From positions 1-35,474 of the forward strand of contig JAQWMF010000009.1 in the NCBI GenBank assembly GCA_029246925.1: a DNA stretch of 35,474 nt, given 5' to 3'. Positions 1-8,301 of this stretch are shown here, piece after piece. The notes beneath the pieces were generated by a model. The model made no database searches. It saw nothing but the letters and a program-made list of their open reading frames with translations, and had not been told where the DNA came from. This DNA comes from Porticoccaceae bacterium (lineage in GTDB: Bacteria > Pseudomonadota > Gammaproteobacteria > Pseudomonadales > Porticoccaceae). A program made the position numbers and the translations under genes. Positions within the stretch are counted from its first letter, which is position 1. Each line of letters opens with the position of its first letter.

Positions 1-511
1 TTGCCTTTTCAGGCGCTGTGGGTGAAGCTGGGCTGGCTATTCGAGCTATGCCTCGGCTAAATTAGTGCTGGAGTGCTGACTATTTAATACTCAAATAAAT
101 AGCCCTGAAAAACAGGAAGGGAGAGGAAAAAACTATGCTCATTGAAACGACCGCAACTCATTCGCGACCGAGAAGAGAATAGCCTAAACGCTATTCTATG
201 AAGTGCAGTCTGTCTGTAAAATGCACTTTGATCAGTTAACCACATTGGCTTCCCTTCCAATTTAACTTTTTTCCCTTTAAAAGCTCTAGGAAATCCTTTC
301 ACTATCGACACCTTTTTCGGGTACTACAATCAAACTCTGTTTTAAAAAAGTAGCAAAGCATTTTGGGGCTTTCCATTAACATAACTTATTCTATTCTTTA
401 TTGAATTGATCGAGCTGCAACAGTTTTTAACCAATCCAAGACCCACACTGACTCTAGCTATCTTTATTCAAAAAAGTATTTTTTTCGGGTTATTTTGACG
501 TTACAGACAAT
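1..511. other. Left edge, no supportable gene
   Basis: I recognise nothing coding here. A short open frame runs in from the left edge and stops at 63-65, and a GTG-initiated 75-residue ORF lies on the minus strand at 84-311, but neither resembles a known family. The stretch after the umuC stop (511 downward on the minus strand) is AT-rich. It shows no clear GC stem followed by a T-run, so I cannot place a umuDC terminator. The small CCTG-A5-CAGG stem near 104-116 is too weak to call. Confidence 0.5.
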
Positions 512-1783
512 CTAGTCCACCCTTATTAACCCATTCCAACGAGTTGTATAGGCCGGAGACAGATGTTCTCGCTTCATGGCCCAATCTTTTTTGATTCCCT
601 GCCTGGCAAAAAATACCTTACCTCGCCCGCTGTGATTAATTTCGTCGACAACATGCATCAGTTGACGGCTATTGGTATGACCTGTGGGTTCGTCAAATAG
701 CCCCGCTTGATAAGTGCCTATATCATAAAAATCAGAGAGTACCACGCCGGCTTTTGCGTAGTCGTAACCATCTCGCCATAGCTGATCGAGCAACCTCATG
801 GCTAATTGAATAAGGTCGCGGGTATCGTCACTGGGTCGCGGTAGTTCTGCTGTAAGTGCATTGCTATATTGCGGGCTATTCTTTTGATAAGAGCTGGTAC
901 GAATAAATACACTGAGTAATTTGGCTTGCTGTCGCTCTTTGCGCAACTTTTCTGCCGCTCTGGTGACATGTTGGCAAACCGCTTGGCGCATTTGTACCAA
1001 GGAAGTCACTCGAGCACCAAAGGAACGACTACAGATAATCTGCTTTTTAGTGGCGGGTATCTGCTCTAAAACGATACAAGGCTCAGCATTAAGCTCTCTG
1101 ACGGTGCGCTCTAATACCACCGAAAATTGCTGACGTATGGATTTGGCGGATGTATCGGCTAGATCTAGTGCTGTGTGTATACCCATAGCTTGCAGGCGCG
1201 CCGATAGCCTACGGCCAACCCCCCAGATATCTTCTACTAGGGTTATTGCCAGCAATTTGCGCTGCCTTTTACGATCGGTTAAATCGACAACACCTTGGGT
1301 CGCTGAATATTTTTTGGCGGCATGATTGGCGAGCTTGGCAAGGGTTTTTGTGGGCCCTATGCCGACACAGACGCTAATACCTATCCAGCGATCTATGGTG
1401 TGCTTTACCTGTTGCCCAAAATCAATCAGAGAAATAGCGGATTGAATACCGGTGAGATCTAAAAAGGCTTCATCAATGGAGTAAATCTCAACTCTGGGTG
1501 CCATATCTTCTAGGGTGCGCATAACGCGATCACTCATATCGGCATACAGACTGTAATTTGAGGAAAAAACTTTAATGCCATGCTGCCTAACTTGGGACTG
1601 AATTTTGAAAATGGGAATACCCATTTTTATACCTAGGGCTTTGGCTTCTTTAGAGCGCGCAACAACACAGCCGTCGTTATTGGATAGAACAACCACTGGC
1701 GTATCGGCTAAGTCGGGACGGAATAGTTTTTCGCAACTGGCGTAAAAATTATTGCAGTCCACAAGGGCAAAAATGGCGGACAT
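512..1783 (-). CDS. umuC: UmuC, catalytic subunit of DNA polymerase V (Y family)
   Basis: This is the error-prone translesion polymerase, which acts with processed UmuD' dimers and RecA at replication-blocking lesions during the SOS response. The 423-residue product matches the usual UmuC length (about 422). The palm starts at the N-terminus with FALVDCNNFYAS (catalytic Asp9), and YSIDEAFLD at 101-109 carries the metal ligands Asp104 and Glu105. A helix-hairpin-helix-like segment (EDIWGVGRRL) follows around 184-193, then the little-finger region. QAGLFD at 359-364 looks like a beta-clamp-binding motif. It starts 9 nt after the umuD stop, so the two genes form an operon governed by the LexA box upstream of umuD. 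All catalytic residues are present. A plasmid-type homologue (mucB/rulB-like) is possible, but the partner and length fit umuC. Confidence 0.96.
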   Translation of the reverse strand: MSAIFALVDCNNFYASCEKLFRPDLADTPVVVLSNNDGCVVARSKEAKALGIKMGIPIFKIQSQVRQHGIKVFSSNYSLYADMSDRVMRTLEDMAPRVEIYSIDEAFLDLTGIQSAISLIDFGQQVKHTIDRWIGISVCVGIGPTKTLAKLANHAAKKYSATQGVVDLTDRKRQRKLLAITLVEDIWGVGRRLSARLQAMGIHTALDLADTSAKSIRQQFSVVLERTVRELNAEPCIVLEQIPATKKQIICSRSFGARVTSLVQMRQAVCQHVTRAAEKLRKERQQAKLLSVFIRTSSYQKNSPQYSNALTAELPRPSDDTRDLIQLAMRLLDQLWRDGYDYAKAGVVLSDFYDIGTYQAGLFDEPTGHTNSRQLMHVVDEINHSGRGKVFFARQGIKKDWAMKREHLSPAYTTRWNGLIRVD

Positions 1784-1792
1784 TGGATCTGG

Positions 1793-2239
1793 TTACTTGT
1801 GACGTATATTACGAATCACGTTGGTCACTACACCAAAGATATCCAGCACTGTACCCTCGGGAATATCTATAACAGGGTAATCTGGATTGCGTGGCACTAG
1901 GCGCACTGTGGGACGTAATTCGAGTTCTTTGACCGTCATCTCTCCATGAATGGCCACGATCACCGTATCACCGTGCTCGGCGGTCACTGAGCGATCGACC
2001 ACGAGGATATCGCCGGCATAAATACCGGCTTGAATCATTGATTCGCCTTCGACGCGAACAAAGAAAGTGGCGGCAGGACGCTTGATGCACAACTCGTTTA
2101 AATCGAGGGTTTTTTCCACATAATCTTGGGCGGGTGAGGGAAATCCTGCGGATACGGCTTCGCTAAAAAGTGGTATTTTTAGACGATGGGATTTGATCCA
2201 TGCAAGGGCATGACTACAACCTAATAGTGAAAGGCTCAT
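1793..2239 (-). CDS. umuD: UmuD, self-cleaving polymerase V subunit (S24 family)
   Basis: This is the LexA-like protein that cleaves itself on RecA filaments to give UmuD', which then binds UmuC. The cleavage pair is Ala31-Gly32 within SAGFPSPA, equivalent to Cys24-Gly25 of E. coli UmuD. The Ser/Lys dyad is Ser67 (GESM) and Lys104 (MTVK), 37 residues apart as in E. coli (60/97). At 148 residues it is slightly longer than the 139-residue E. coli protein because of a longer N-terminal arm. The ATG at 2237-2239 has a GAG Shine-Dalgarno about 6 nt upstream. The gene lies 28 bp downstream of a near-consensus LexA operator, which indicates SOS control of both umuD and umuC. Confidence 0.96.
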   Translation of the reverse strand: MSLSLLGCSHALAWIKSHRLKIPLFSEAVSAGFPSPAQDYVEKTLDLNELCIKRPAATFFVRVEGESMIQAGIYAGDILVVDRSVTAEHGDTVIVAIHGEMTVKELELRPTVRLVPRNPDYPVIDIPEGTVLDIFGVVTNVIRNIRHK

Positions 2240-2266
2240 GATAATCTCGGCAAGCTATTATTAAAG

Positions 2267-2286
2267 TACTGTTTATTTATACAGTA
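2267..2286 (-). promoter_or_regulatory. LexA (SOS) box upstream of umuDC
   Basis: The plus-strand sequence TACTGTTTATTTATACAGTA has the CTGT-N8-ACAG core of the gammaproteobacterial LexA operator. The arms TACTGT/ACAGTA are perfectly symmetric around an all-AT spacer, close to the E. coli consensus TACTGTATATATATACAGTA. It sits 28 bp upstream of the umuD start, where it would overlap the promoter. hemH diverges about 190 bp away, so repression is probably specific to umuDC. The spacing and sequence are seen directly; LexA binding is inference. Confidence 0.93.
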
Positions 2287-2367
2287 TCTAATACTAGGCA
2301 AATTTATTCAAGCAAATTTTGATGTAACGAGTTTTAAATCCAAAGGTCTTAAACCGTTGACGAGGCG

Positions 2368-2455
2368 TATAATCGCCACAATGAGAGTTTCAGGGTATCA
2401 ATGGTTGTCGATAGGCAATCAGTGCTTTATGGTTAGGTTTATTAGCGGCTAACCA
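2368..2455 (+). promoter_or_regulatory. Candidate hemH promoter (-10) and leader stem-loop
   Basis: TATAAT at 2368-2373 is a perfect -10 hexamer upstream of hemH, but no good -35 lies 16-18 bp before it. The nearby TTGACG is only 5 bp away and cannot pair with it. A transcript starting near 2380 would have a leader of about 97 nt. That leader contains a 7-bp perfect stem (TGGTTAG at 2430-2436, CTAACCA at 2449-2455) with a 12-nt loop, ending about 9 nt before the AGGAG ribosome binding site of hemH. The stem is seen in the sequence; a regulatory role is speculative. Confidence 0.35.
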
Positions 2456-2476
2456 GCCAAATTTTAGGAGTAATAA

Positions 2477-3499
2477 ATGAAATATACGGGTCAAACTGAG
2501 TATGACCATGATGGAGCCTCTCCTCGTCAAGGCATCTTGCTGTGCAACCTTGGAACACCAGATGCACCTAGACCAGCTGAACTTAGACGCTATCTAAAAG
2601 AATTTTTAAGCGACCCGCGGGTAGTTGAGATACCGCGATTACTGTGGTGGATGATTTTAAATTTAATTATTTTGCGAATTCGTCCGCGCCGTTCGGCTAA
2701 GTTGTATGAATCGGTTTGGACTGAGGCTGGTTCGCCACTTATGTGCTATAGCCAAGGGCAGGTACAAGCAGTTAAACAACGTCTTGCAGAAAAATATGGT
2801 GATATTCCTGTGGTTTTGGGGATGCGTTATGGCAATCCTTCGATGGCTTCGGCAATTAAGGAACTAACCGACCAAAATGTGCGCGATATTATTGTACTGC
2901 CACTCTACCCACAGTATGCGGGCGCCACCACCGGTTCTACCTTTGATGCAATTGCTAAAACGTTTACTCAGTTGCGCTGGGTGCCAGAATTACAGTTTAT
3001 TAATGGCTATCATAAATCTGAGGCCTATATTGAGGCTCTTTGCACAACCATAAAGCACCATATTGAAGAGCAGGGTCAACCCGATAAGTTTGTTTTTTCT
3101 TATCATGGCACGCCAGAGCGCTATCTTAAGAATGGCGACCCCTATCATTGCTTCTGCCACCAAACCACGCGTTTGGTACGGGAAAAATTGGGCTTTGATG
3201 AAAGCCAAGTAATGACCACGTTTCAGTCGCGCTTTGGTCGCGAACCCTGGTTGCAACCCTATACCGATAAAACCTTAGAGCAGTTACCTGAAGATGGCGT
3301 TAAGCATGTGGCGGTTATCTGCCCGGGATTTTCTTCTGATTGTCTTGAAACCATTGAGGAAATTAATATGCAAGCCCGCGAAAGCTTTATCGAAAGTGGC
3401 GGCGAGCAGTTTCATTATATTCCTTGCCTAAACGATGACCCCGTGCATATTGATGCTTTAGTAAGCATCTTGGAAAAACGCTTAGCCCTGTCCTATTAA
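2477..3499 (+). CDS. hemH: Ferrochelatase
   Basis: It inserts Fe2+ into protoporphyrin IX, the last step of protoheme synthesis. The 340-residue class II chelatase begins its domain at GILLCNLGTPDAP (19-31). The catalytic His210 lies in FSYHGTP, and the conserved acidic segment ETIEEI at 291-296 holds the second active-site position. YHCFCHQT at 223-230 is the usual cysteine-containing loop of proteobacterial ferrochelatases. The ATG follows AGGAG by 7 nt, a strong ribosome binding site. It is divergent from umuDC and followed by proA after 120 bp, so it is probably a single-gene unit. The other haem genes in the window (hemA, hemX, hemY) are 26 kb away. Confidence 0.97.
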   Translation: MKYTGQTEYDHDGASPRQGILLCNLGTPDAPRPAELRRYLKEFLSDPRVVEIPRLLWWMILNLIILRIRPRRSAKLYESVWTEAGSPLMCYSQGQVQAVKQRLAEKYGDIPVVLGMRYGNPSMASAIKELTDQNVRDIIVLPLYPQYAGATTGSTFDAIAKTFTQLRWVPELQFINGYHKSEAYIEALCTTIKHHIEEQGQPDKFVFSYHGTPERYLKNGDPYHCFCHQTTRLVREKLGFDESQVMTTFQSRFGREPWLQPYTDKTLEQLPEDGVKHVAVICPGFSSDCLETIEEINMQARESFIESGGEQFHYIPCLNDDPVHIDALVSILEKRLALSY

Positions 3500-3571
3500 C
3501 CCTGTTAGCTTACTCCTTATTTTTAGACCGCTATTTATTGTCAAATGTAAGGCATTATATTCTGAGATTCG

Positions 3572-3577
3572 TATAAT
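3572..3577 (+). promoter_or_regulatory. Candidate -10 for the proA transcription unit
   Basis: TATAAT occurs 42 bp before the proA start. No convincing -35 is visible at the standard distance; TTGTCA at 3538-3543 is too far (28 bp). A small GGGTT/AACCC stem (3579-3583 and 3593-3597) directly follows, in the presumed leader. The call rests on the perfect hexamer and its location only. Confidence 0.35.
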
Positions 3578-3619
3578 GGGGTTTTGATTTACAACCCTGT
3601 TGGTAATTAGTGGAATCTT

Positions 3620-4876
3620 ATGGATATTAAAGCTTATATGCAGTCTTTAGGCACTGCGGCACGAGAAGCCTCCCGTGAACTTGCGCGCGCTAGCAGTGAT
3701 AGTAAAAATAATGCCCTTGTCGCTATTGCTAAGCAATTGGATGCTAACCGCAGCGCTGTTCTAGCCGCTAATAAACTGGATATGGATAATGGCCGCAACA
3801 ACGGTCTTAATGATGCTCTGCTCGACCGGCTTGCACTGAATAATGACCGCGTTGATGCCATGATTGAAGGCCTTCATCAGGTGGCAGAGCTACCTGATCC
3901 TGTGGGCGAACTGACTGATTTGGGCACCCGTCCAAGTGGTATCAAGCTCGCCAAAATGCGCGTGCCATTGGGTGTGATTGGGATTATTTATGAGTCTCGC
4001 CCTAATGTCACCATTGATGCGGCTAGTCTCTGCCTTAAATCTGGCAATGCGACCATCTTGCGTGGTGGCAGTGAGGCGATTGAATCCAATCAGGCAATTG
4101 CTAACTGTATTAAATTGGGTCTTACCGATGCCGGATTACCGGATACTGCGGTGCAGGTGATAAATACTACCGATCGCGCGGCAGTGGGTGAACTCATTAC
4201 CATGACTGAGTTTGTGGATGTGATTGTTCCCCGTGGTGGTAAGGGGCTAATTGAACGCATCAGTGCGGATGCTCGGGTGCCTGTTATCAAACATTTGGAC
4301 GGTAACTGCCATGTGTATATTGATGACTCTGCTGATATCGATAAGGCTGTGGCAATTGCAGTTAATGCTAAGACCCACCGTTATGGTGTGTGTAATGCCA
4401 TGGAATCTCTGCTGGTGGCTGAATCAGTTGCGGCACAGGTTTTACCTTTAATCGCTAAGATATATTCTGAAAAATCAGTAGAAATGCGTGGCTGTTCTGA
4501 TAGCCGCAAGATTTTGCCCTCTATTTCTGTGGCTAGTGAGTCTGATTGGAGCGAGGAGTATCTGGCACCTATAGTAGCTATCAAAGTGGTGAGTGGTATT
4601 GATGAGGCGATTGAGCATATTAATACCTATAGCTCTCAGCATACTGAATCGATTATTACTGAAGATACTGAGCGCGGCCAACGGTTTGTTGCTGAGGTGG
4701 ATTCAAGTTCGGTGATGATTAATGCTTCAACCCGCTTTGCGGATGGCTTTGAGTATGGCTTGGGTGCGGAAATTGGTATTTCAACGGATAAGATTCATGC
4801 CCGCGGCCCTGTGGGGCTGGAAGGCCTAACCAGTCAAAAATGGGTGGTGTTTGGCGATGGACAGATCCGCCAGTAA
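3620..4876 (+). CDS. proA: Gamma-glutamyl phosphate reductase
   Basis: It reduces gamma-glutamyl phosphate to glutamate-5-semialdehyde with NADPH, the second step of proline synthesis. The 418-residue product belongs to the aldehyde dehydrogenase superfamily and has the usual ProA length. Visible signatures are the [17 protein letters not shown] segment (115-131), LRGGSEA (147-153), and catalytic Cys258 in [12 protein letters not shown]. The C-terminal [21 protein letters not shown] block is typical of ProA. proB, the usual partner, is not in this window. nadD follows after 1 nt, as in many gammaproteobacteria, so proA and nadD are probably co-transcribed. Confidence 0.97.
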   Translation: MDIKAYMQSLGTAAREASRELARASSDSKNNALVAIAKQLDANRSAVLAANKLDMDNGRNNGLNDALLDRLALNNDRVDAMIEGLHQVAELPDPVGELTDLGTRPSGIKLAKMRVPLGVIGIIYESRPNVTIDAASLCLKSGNATILRGGSEAIESNQAIANCIKLGLTDAGLPDTAVQVINTTDRAAVGELITMTEFVDVIVPRGGKGLIERISADARVPVIKHLDGNCHVYIDDSADIDKAVAIAVNAKTHRYGVCNAMESLLVAESVAAQVLPLIAKIYSEKSVEMRGCSDSRKILPSISVASESDWSEEYLAPIVAIKVVSGIDEAIEHINTYSSQHTESIITEDTERGQRFVAEVDSSSVMINASTRFADGFEYGLGAEIGISTDKIHARGPVGLEGLTSQKWVVFGDGQIRQ

Positions 4877-4877
4877 C

Positions 4878-5510
4878 ATGTCGGTTGCTCTGTTTGGCGG
4901 CACCTTCAACCCAGTCCATTATGGTCACCTTAACTTAGCGACTGAGTTAGCTGATTATTTGCAGGTTGAATCTGTGCGCATGATTCCTTGCGCCATCCCC
5001 CCGCATCGTGAAGCACCCAATGTCAGTGCTGAACAGCGCTTGGCTATGCTGAATTTAGCGCTTGAGGAAAATCCTGCTTTAATCGCAGATGATCTAGAAT
5101 TAAAAAGGGCAGGCACCAGTTTTAGTATTGATACTGTTGACCATGTAAGACAGCAAATTGGCGCTCAGACACCGCTGTTTTTTTGTCTTGGCATGGACTC
5201 TTTAATGGCGATTGATAGCTGGCATCGCTGGATTGAGCTATTGGACTACTGCCATATAGTGGGATGCCCAAGACCACAGTATGAGCTGCCTAGCGATGGG
5301 GTTGTAGCAGATTGGATTGAGCAACATTTATGTGATGATTTAACTCAGGTGAAAAAGCAATCACACGGTTGCTTTCATCTGTGTAAAATACCCCTACTAG
5401 ATATTTCATCGACTGCTATCAGAGATAGTATAAAATGCGCAAAAAATATCGACCATATGACCTCTGAATCAGTGGTTAACTATATTAAACAACATTCTTT
5501 ATATGAGTAA
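4878..5510 (+). CDS. nadD: Nicotinate-mononucleotide adenylyltransferase
   Basis: It adenylates nicotinate mononucleotide to deamido-NAD in NAD synthesis. The nucleotidyltransferase signature ALFGGTFNPVHYGH (with the HxGH motif) starts at residue 4, and the second signature ISSTAIRDS lies near the C-terminus. I place the start at ATG 4878, giving 210 residues, because family members begin just before the ALFGGTFNP strand. The ORF track's TTG at 4851 would add nine residues inside proA. Neither candidate has a strong Shine-Dalgarno, and translational coupling to proA is likely because its stop is 1 nt upstream. rsfS follows after 9 nt, continuing the conserved nadD-rsfS-rlmH order. Confidence 0.94.
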   Translation: MSVALFGGTFNPVHYGHLNLATELADYLQVESVRMIPCAIPPHREAPNVSAEQRLAMLNLALEENPALIADDLELKRAGTSFSIDTVDHVRQQIGAQTPLFFCLGMDSLMAIDSWHRWIELLDYCHIVGCPRPQYELPSDGVVADWIEQHLCDDLTQVKKQSHGCFHLCKIPLLDISSTAIRDSIKCAKNIDHMTSESVVNYIKQHSLYE

Positions 5511-5519
5511 TTTATTGCT

Positions 5520-5861
5520 ATGACGCAAGCCTTAAAAGACATTATTATCAACGCCCTCGAAGAGGTTAAAGCCACTGAAATCACGACTATTGATGTACGC
5601 GACCTCACGGGCATTACAGATATCATGGTTGTTGCCTCAGGTAACTCCAATCGACAGGTTAAAGCACTAGCCAACAGTGTCGTGGTTGATGCTAAAGCCG
5701 CCGGCCATGAAATGATCGGTATTGAGGGCGATGATAAAGCAGAGTGGATTCTGGTAGATTTTGGCGATGTTATTATTCATATCATGTTGCCTGCTACTCG
5801 GGCGTTCTATGATATCGAGCGCCTGTGGTCAGTTAGACCCAACGATAGTGATGAGGATTAA
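5520..5861 (+). CDS. rsfS: Ribosomal silencing factor RsfS
   Basis: RsfS binds ribosomal protein uL14 on the large subunit and blocks subunit joining in starvation. The product is 113 residues, the normal RsfS/Iojap length. It has the domain hallmarks EVKATEITTIDVRDLTGITD near the N-terminus, SGNSNRQVKALA in the middle, and EGDDKAEWILVDFGDVIIHI followed by the ending REY-like RAFYDIERLW. It lies 9 nt after nadD and 53 nt before rlmH, the usual cluster. Confidence 0.96.
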   Translation: MTQALKDIIINALEEVKATEITTIDVRDLTGITDIMVVASGNSNRQVKALANSVVVDAKAAGHEMIGIEGDDKAEWILVDFGDVIIHIMLPATRAFYDIERLWSVRPNDSDED

Positions 5862-5914
5862 GTATTTTCCTCACAATATTTTGATTCGATAAACACTGAG
5901 GTTATTAAAGACCA

Positions 5915-6382
5915 ATGAAGCTCAAGTTGCTGGCAGTAGGGACGCGCATGCCAAGCTGGGTAGAAACTGGCTTTGAAGAATATCGCAAACGGATGCCGGC
6001 TGAGCTTAAATTAGACCTTATCGAAATCCCTCTCAGCCCTAAGGGTAAAGGCTCATCCAATCCATCAAAAGAAACTCAGGGGCAAGCGCTTCTTAAGATA
6101 ATCCATAAACAGGACAGAGTAATTGCGCTGGATGTGCTGGGTAAATCCATGTCCACCGAGTCTCTGGCAACACAACTTTCTAATTGGCAAATGAATGGTC
6201 AGGATATTTGCTTGCTAATTGGCGGCCCTGATGGGCTATCTTCAGATTGCCTTGAACGGGCGGATATGAAGTGGTCTTTATCTGATCTTACCCTACCCCA
6301 TCCATTGGTTCGGGTTTTATTAATGGAACAGCTTTATCGAGCTTGGACGATTAATAAAAACCATCCCTATCATCGTAGTTAG
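5915..6382 (+). CDS. rlmH: 23S rRNA pseudouridine-1915 N3-methyltransferase
   Basis: This SPOUT-fold SAM-dependent methyltransferase modifies pseudouridine 1915 in helix 69 of 23S rRNA on assembled 70S ribosomes. The product is 155 residues, matching the E. coli length. Conserved elements include the N-terminal KLLAVGTRMPSW, the SAM-knot segment ICLLIGGPDGLS, and the C-terminal LPHPLVRVLLMEQLYRAW...NHPYHR tail that is invariant in the family. It is followed by mrdA after 11 nt, so the ribosome pair and the cell-wall genes probably share transcripts. Confidence 0.97.
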   Translation: MKLKLLAVGTRMPSWVETGFEEYRKRMPAELKLDLIEIPLSPKGKGSSNPSKETQGQALLKIIHKQDRVIALDVLGKSMSTESLATQLSNWQMNGQDICLLIGGPDGLSSDCLERADMKWSLSDLTLPHPLVRVLLMEQLYRAWTINKNHPYHRS

Positions 6383-6393
6383 GTTAACAAGCT

Positions 6394-8298
6394 ATGATGC
6401 GCGAAAATGCTATTTCAGACCCACAGCAGGAACAGAGAGTTTTCTCTATGCGGGTGATGTTATCTGTATTTATTCTGCTCGGTTTAACATCGATTATCTT
6501 ATTTCGCTATTTTGATCTGCAAATTAATCGCCATCTTGATTATGTGACTAACTCAAATAAAAACCGTATTCATATTCGATCGGTAGCCCCCACTCGCGGG
6601 CTTATATTTGATCGCCACGGTCAGTTACTGGCGGATAATCGACCGGCATTTACCCTAAATATTATTCCTGAAAGAGCTAAACACACTGATCAACTCATTG
6701 CTCAATTAGACTCATTATTGTCTATTTCTGATAAAGATATTGCACGCTTTGAAAAACGCGCAAAACGCAGCAAGGGCTTCGCACCTGTTCCTCTGAAATA
6801 CAACCTGACTGAGCAAGAGCGAGCTATTCTTGCGGTTAATAGTCATTTATTGACGGGGACAGAGGTTAGTGCGCAGTTGATGCGCTTTTATCCTCAGCGT
6901 GAATTACTGACACATACCCTTGGTTATGTCGGCCGAATCAATGATCGCGAAATTAAAAATATTGATCCTGAAAGTTATCGCGGCACCGATTTTATCGGCA
7001 AAATTGGCTTAGAAAAATATTATGAAGAGGCCCTACTTGGAAAGGTGGGAACCGAGCAGGTAGAAACCGATGCTAGGGGACGAGTCATGCGCATTATTAG
7101 CAAAAAAGATCCTATTTCTGGCAGTCATTTAACCATTCATATTGATAGTCAATTGCAGGGTGTTGCTCTAGATGCTTTAAAAGGTGAGCGTGGTGCTCTA
7201 GTGGCTATTGATGTCAAAACTGGGGGCATTCTCAGCATGGTAAGCACCCCCAGTTATGACCCCAACCTCTTTACTTCGGGAATTAGCCAGAAACAATATG
7301 ATGGCTTACTTAACTCGCCTGACCGCCCACTATTTAACCGCGCCCTTCGCGGTCAATATCCACCGGGCTCTACGGTTAAACCATTATTCGGTTTAATTGG
7401 CTTGCAACATAAAATTTTTGATATAGATTACTCGATATATGATCCAGGTTACTTTTTTATGGAAGGCATTAAGCGTCCTTGGCGTGACCATAATGCTGAC
7501 CAAGGTGGGCACGGGCATGGTGTTGACTTAGCTGAGGCCATCATAGAATCCTGCGATGTATTTTTCTATACCACCGGCATTAAAGCGGGGATTGATTTAC
7601 TATCAGAACAGAGCGCTCTATTCGGCCTAGGTGATATTACTGGCATTGATCTGCCGGGGGAAAAACGCGGCATTATGCCATCCAGAGAGTGGAAAAAAGC
7701 TAACCGCCAACAGAATTGGTTTGATGGGGATACCATCAATATGAGTATTGGCCAGGGTTTTATGCTCACCACTCCATTGCAACTCGCGGTGATGTCGGCG
7801 CGCATTGCTTCTCGCGGTAAAGCAGTTGTACCTAAGCTTTTAAAGTCTATTGACGGTGAAGAAATTGCACCAGAGTTTGCCCCGAACCCAATCGAATATG
7901 ACGATAAATACTGGGATTATATTCATCAATCGATGGTGGATGTTGTTCACTCAAATAAAGGAACCGGGCGCGGTATCAGTAAAGGTCTCAGCTATAAACT
8001 AGCGGGAAAAACGGGCACAGCTCAGGTTATTAGTATTCATGAAAAAGAGAAGTATGACTCGTCTAAAATAGATAAAAATAAGTGGGATCACGCTCTTTTT
8101 GTAGCCTTTGCGCCAGCCGATAATCCGCAAATCGCATTGGGATTAATTGTTGAAAATGGTGAGCATGGCAGTCGCACTGCGGCGCCAATAGCCCGCAAAG
8201 TCATTGATAGCTATTTATCAAATAGCTATCAAGAGAGTCGGCATAATGATGCATCAAAACTGACTCAATATTCCCCAACCCCGATTGAGGATGACTAA
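6394..8298 (+). CDS. mrdA: Penicillin-binding protein 2, elongasome transpeptidase
   Basis: PBP2 cross-links peptidoglycan during lateral wall growth, as the transpeptidase partner of the RodA glycosyltransferase. The 634-residue class B PBP has one N-terminal membrane anchor (about 20-40) and a pedestal domain beginning APTRGLIFDRHG. The transpeptidase domain carries active Ser326 in GSTVKP, the second motif SCD in IIESCDVFFY, and KTGTAQ. The start is ATGATG; the second Met at 6397 is equally possible. rodA begins 3 nt after its stop, indicating tight coupling. The product is slightly shorter at the C-terminus than some Pseudomonas homologues. Confidence 0.97.
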   Translation: MMRENAISDPQQEQRVFSMRVMLSVFILLGLTSIILFRYFDLQINRHLDYVTNSNKNRIHIRSVAPTRGLIFDRHGQLLADNRPAFTLNIIPERAKHTDQLIAQLDSLLSISDKDIARFEKRAKRSKGFAPVPLKYNLTEQERAILAVNSHLLTGTEVSAQLMRFYPQRELLTHTLGYVGRINDREIKNIDPESYRGTDFIGKIGLEKYYEEALLGKVGTEQVETDARGRVMRIISKKDPISGSHLTIHIDSQLQGVALDALKGERGALVAIDVKTGGILSMVSTPSYDPNLFTSGISQKQYDGLLNSPDRPLFNRALRGQYPPGSTVKPLFGLIGLQHKIFDIDYSIYDPGYFFMEGIKRPWRDHNADQGGHGHGVDLAEAIIESCDVFFYTTGIKAGIDLLSEQSALFGLGDITGIDLPGEKRGIMPSREWKKANRQQNWFDGDTINMSIGQGFMLTTPLQLAVMSARIASRGKAVVPKLLKSIDGEEIAPEFAPNPIEYDDKYWDYIHQSMVDVVHSNKGTGRGISKGLSYKLAGKTGTAQVISIHEKEKYDSSKIDKNKWDHALFVAFAPADNPQIALGLIVENGEHGSRTAAPIARKVIDSYLSNSYQESRHNDASKLTQYSPTPIEDD

Positions 8299-8301
8299 TC
8301 A

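Noticed and set aside
3-65. Possible C-terminal end of a plus-strand gene entering from the left edge
   Set aside because: Only about 20 residues are visible, two frames are open here, and no family can be recognised.
84-311. 75-residue minus-strand ORF
   Set aside because: GTG start, poor ribosome binding site, no recognisable motif; probably chance in the spacer.
2357-2373. TTGACG...TATAAT as a hemH promoter pair
   Set aside because: The spacer is only 5 bp, so the two hexamers cannot act together.
4851-4877. TTG start of nadD inside proA
   Set aside because: Adds nine residues before the conserved ALFGGTFNP strand; ATG 4878 is preferred.
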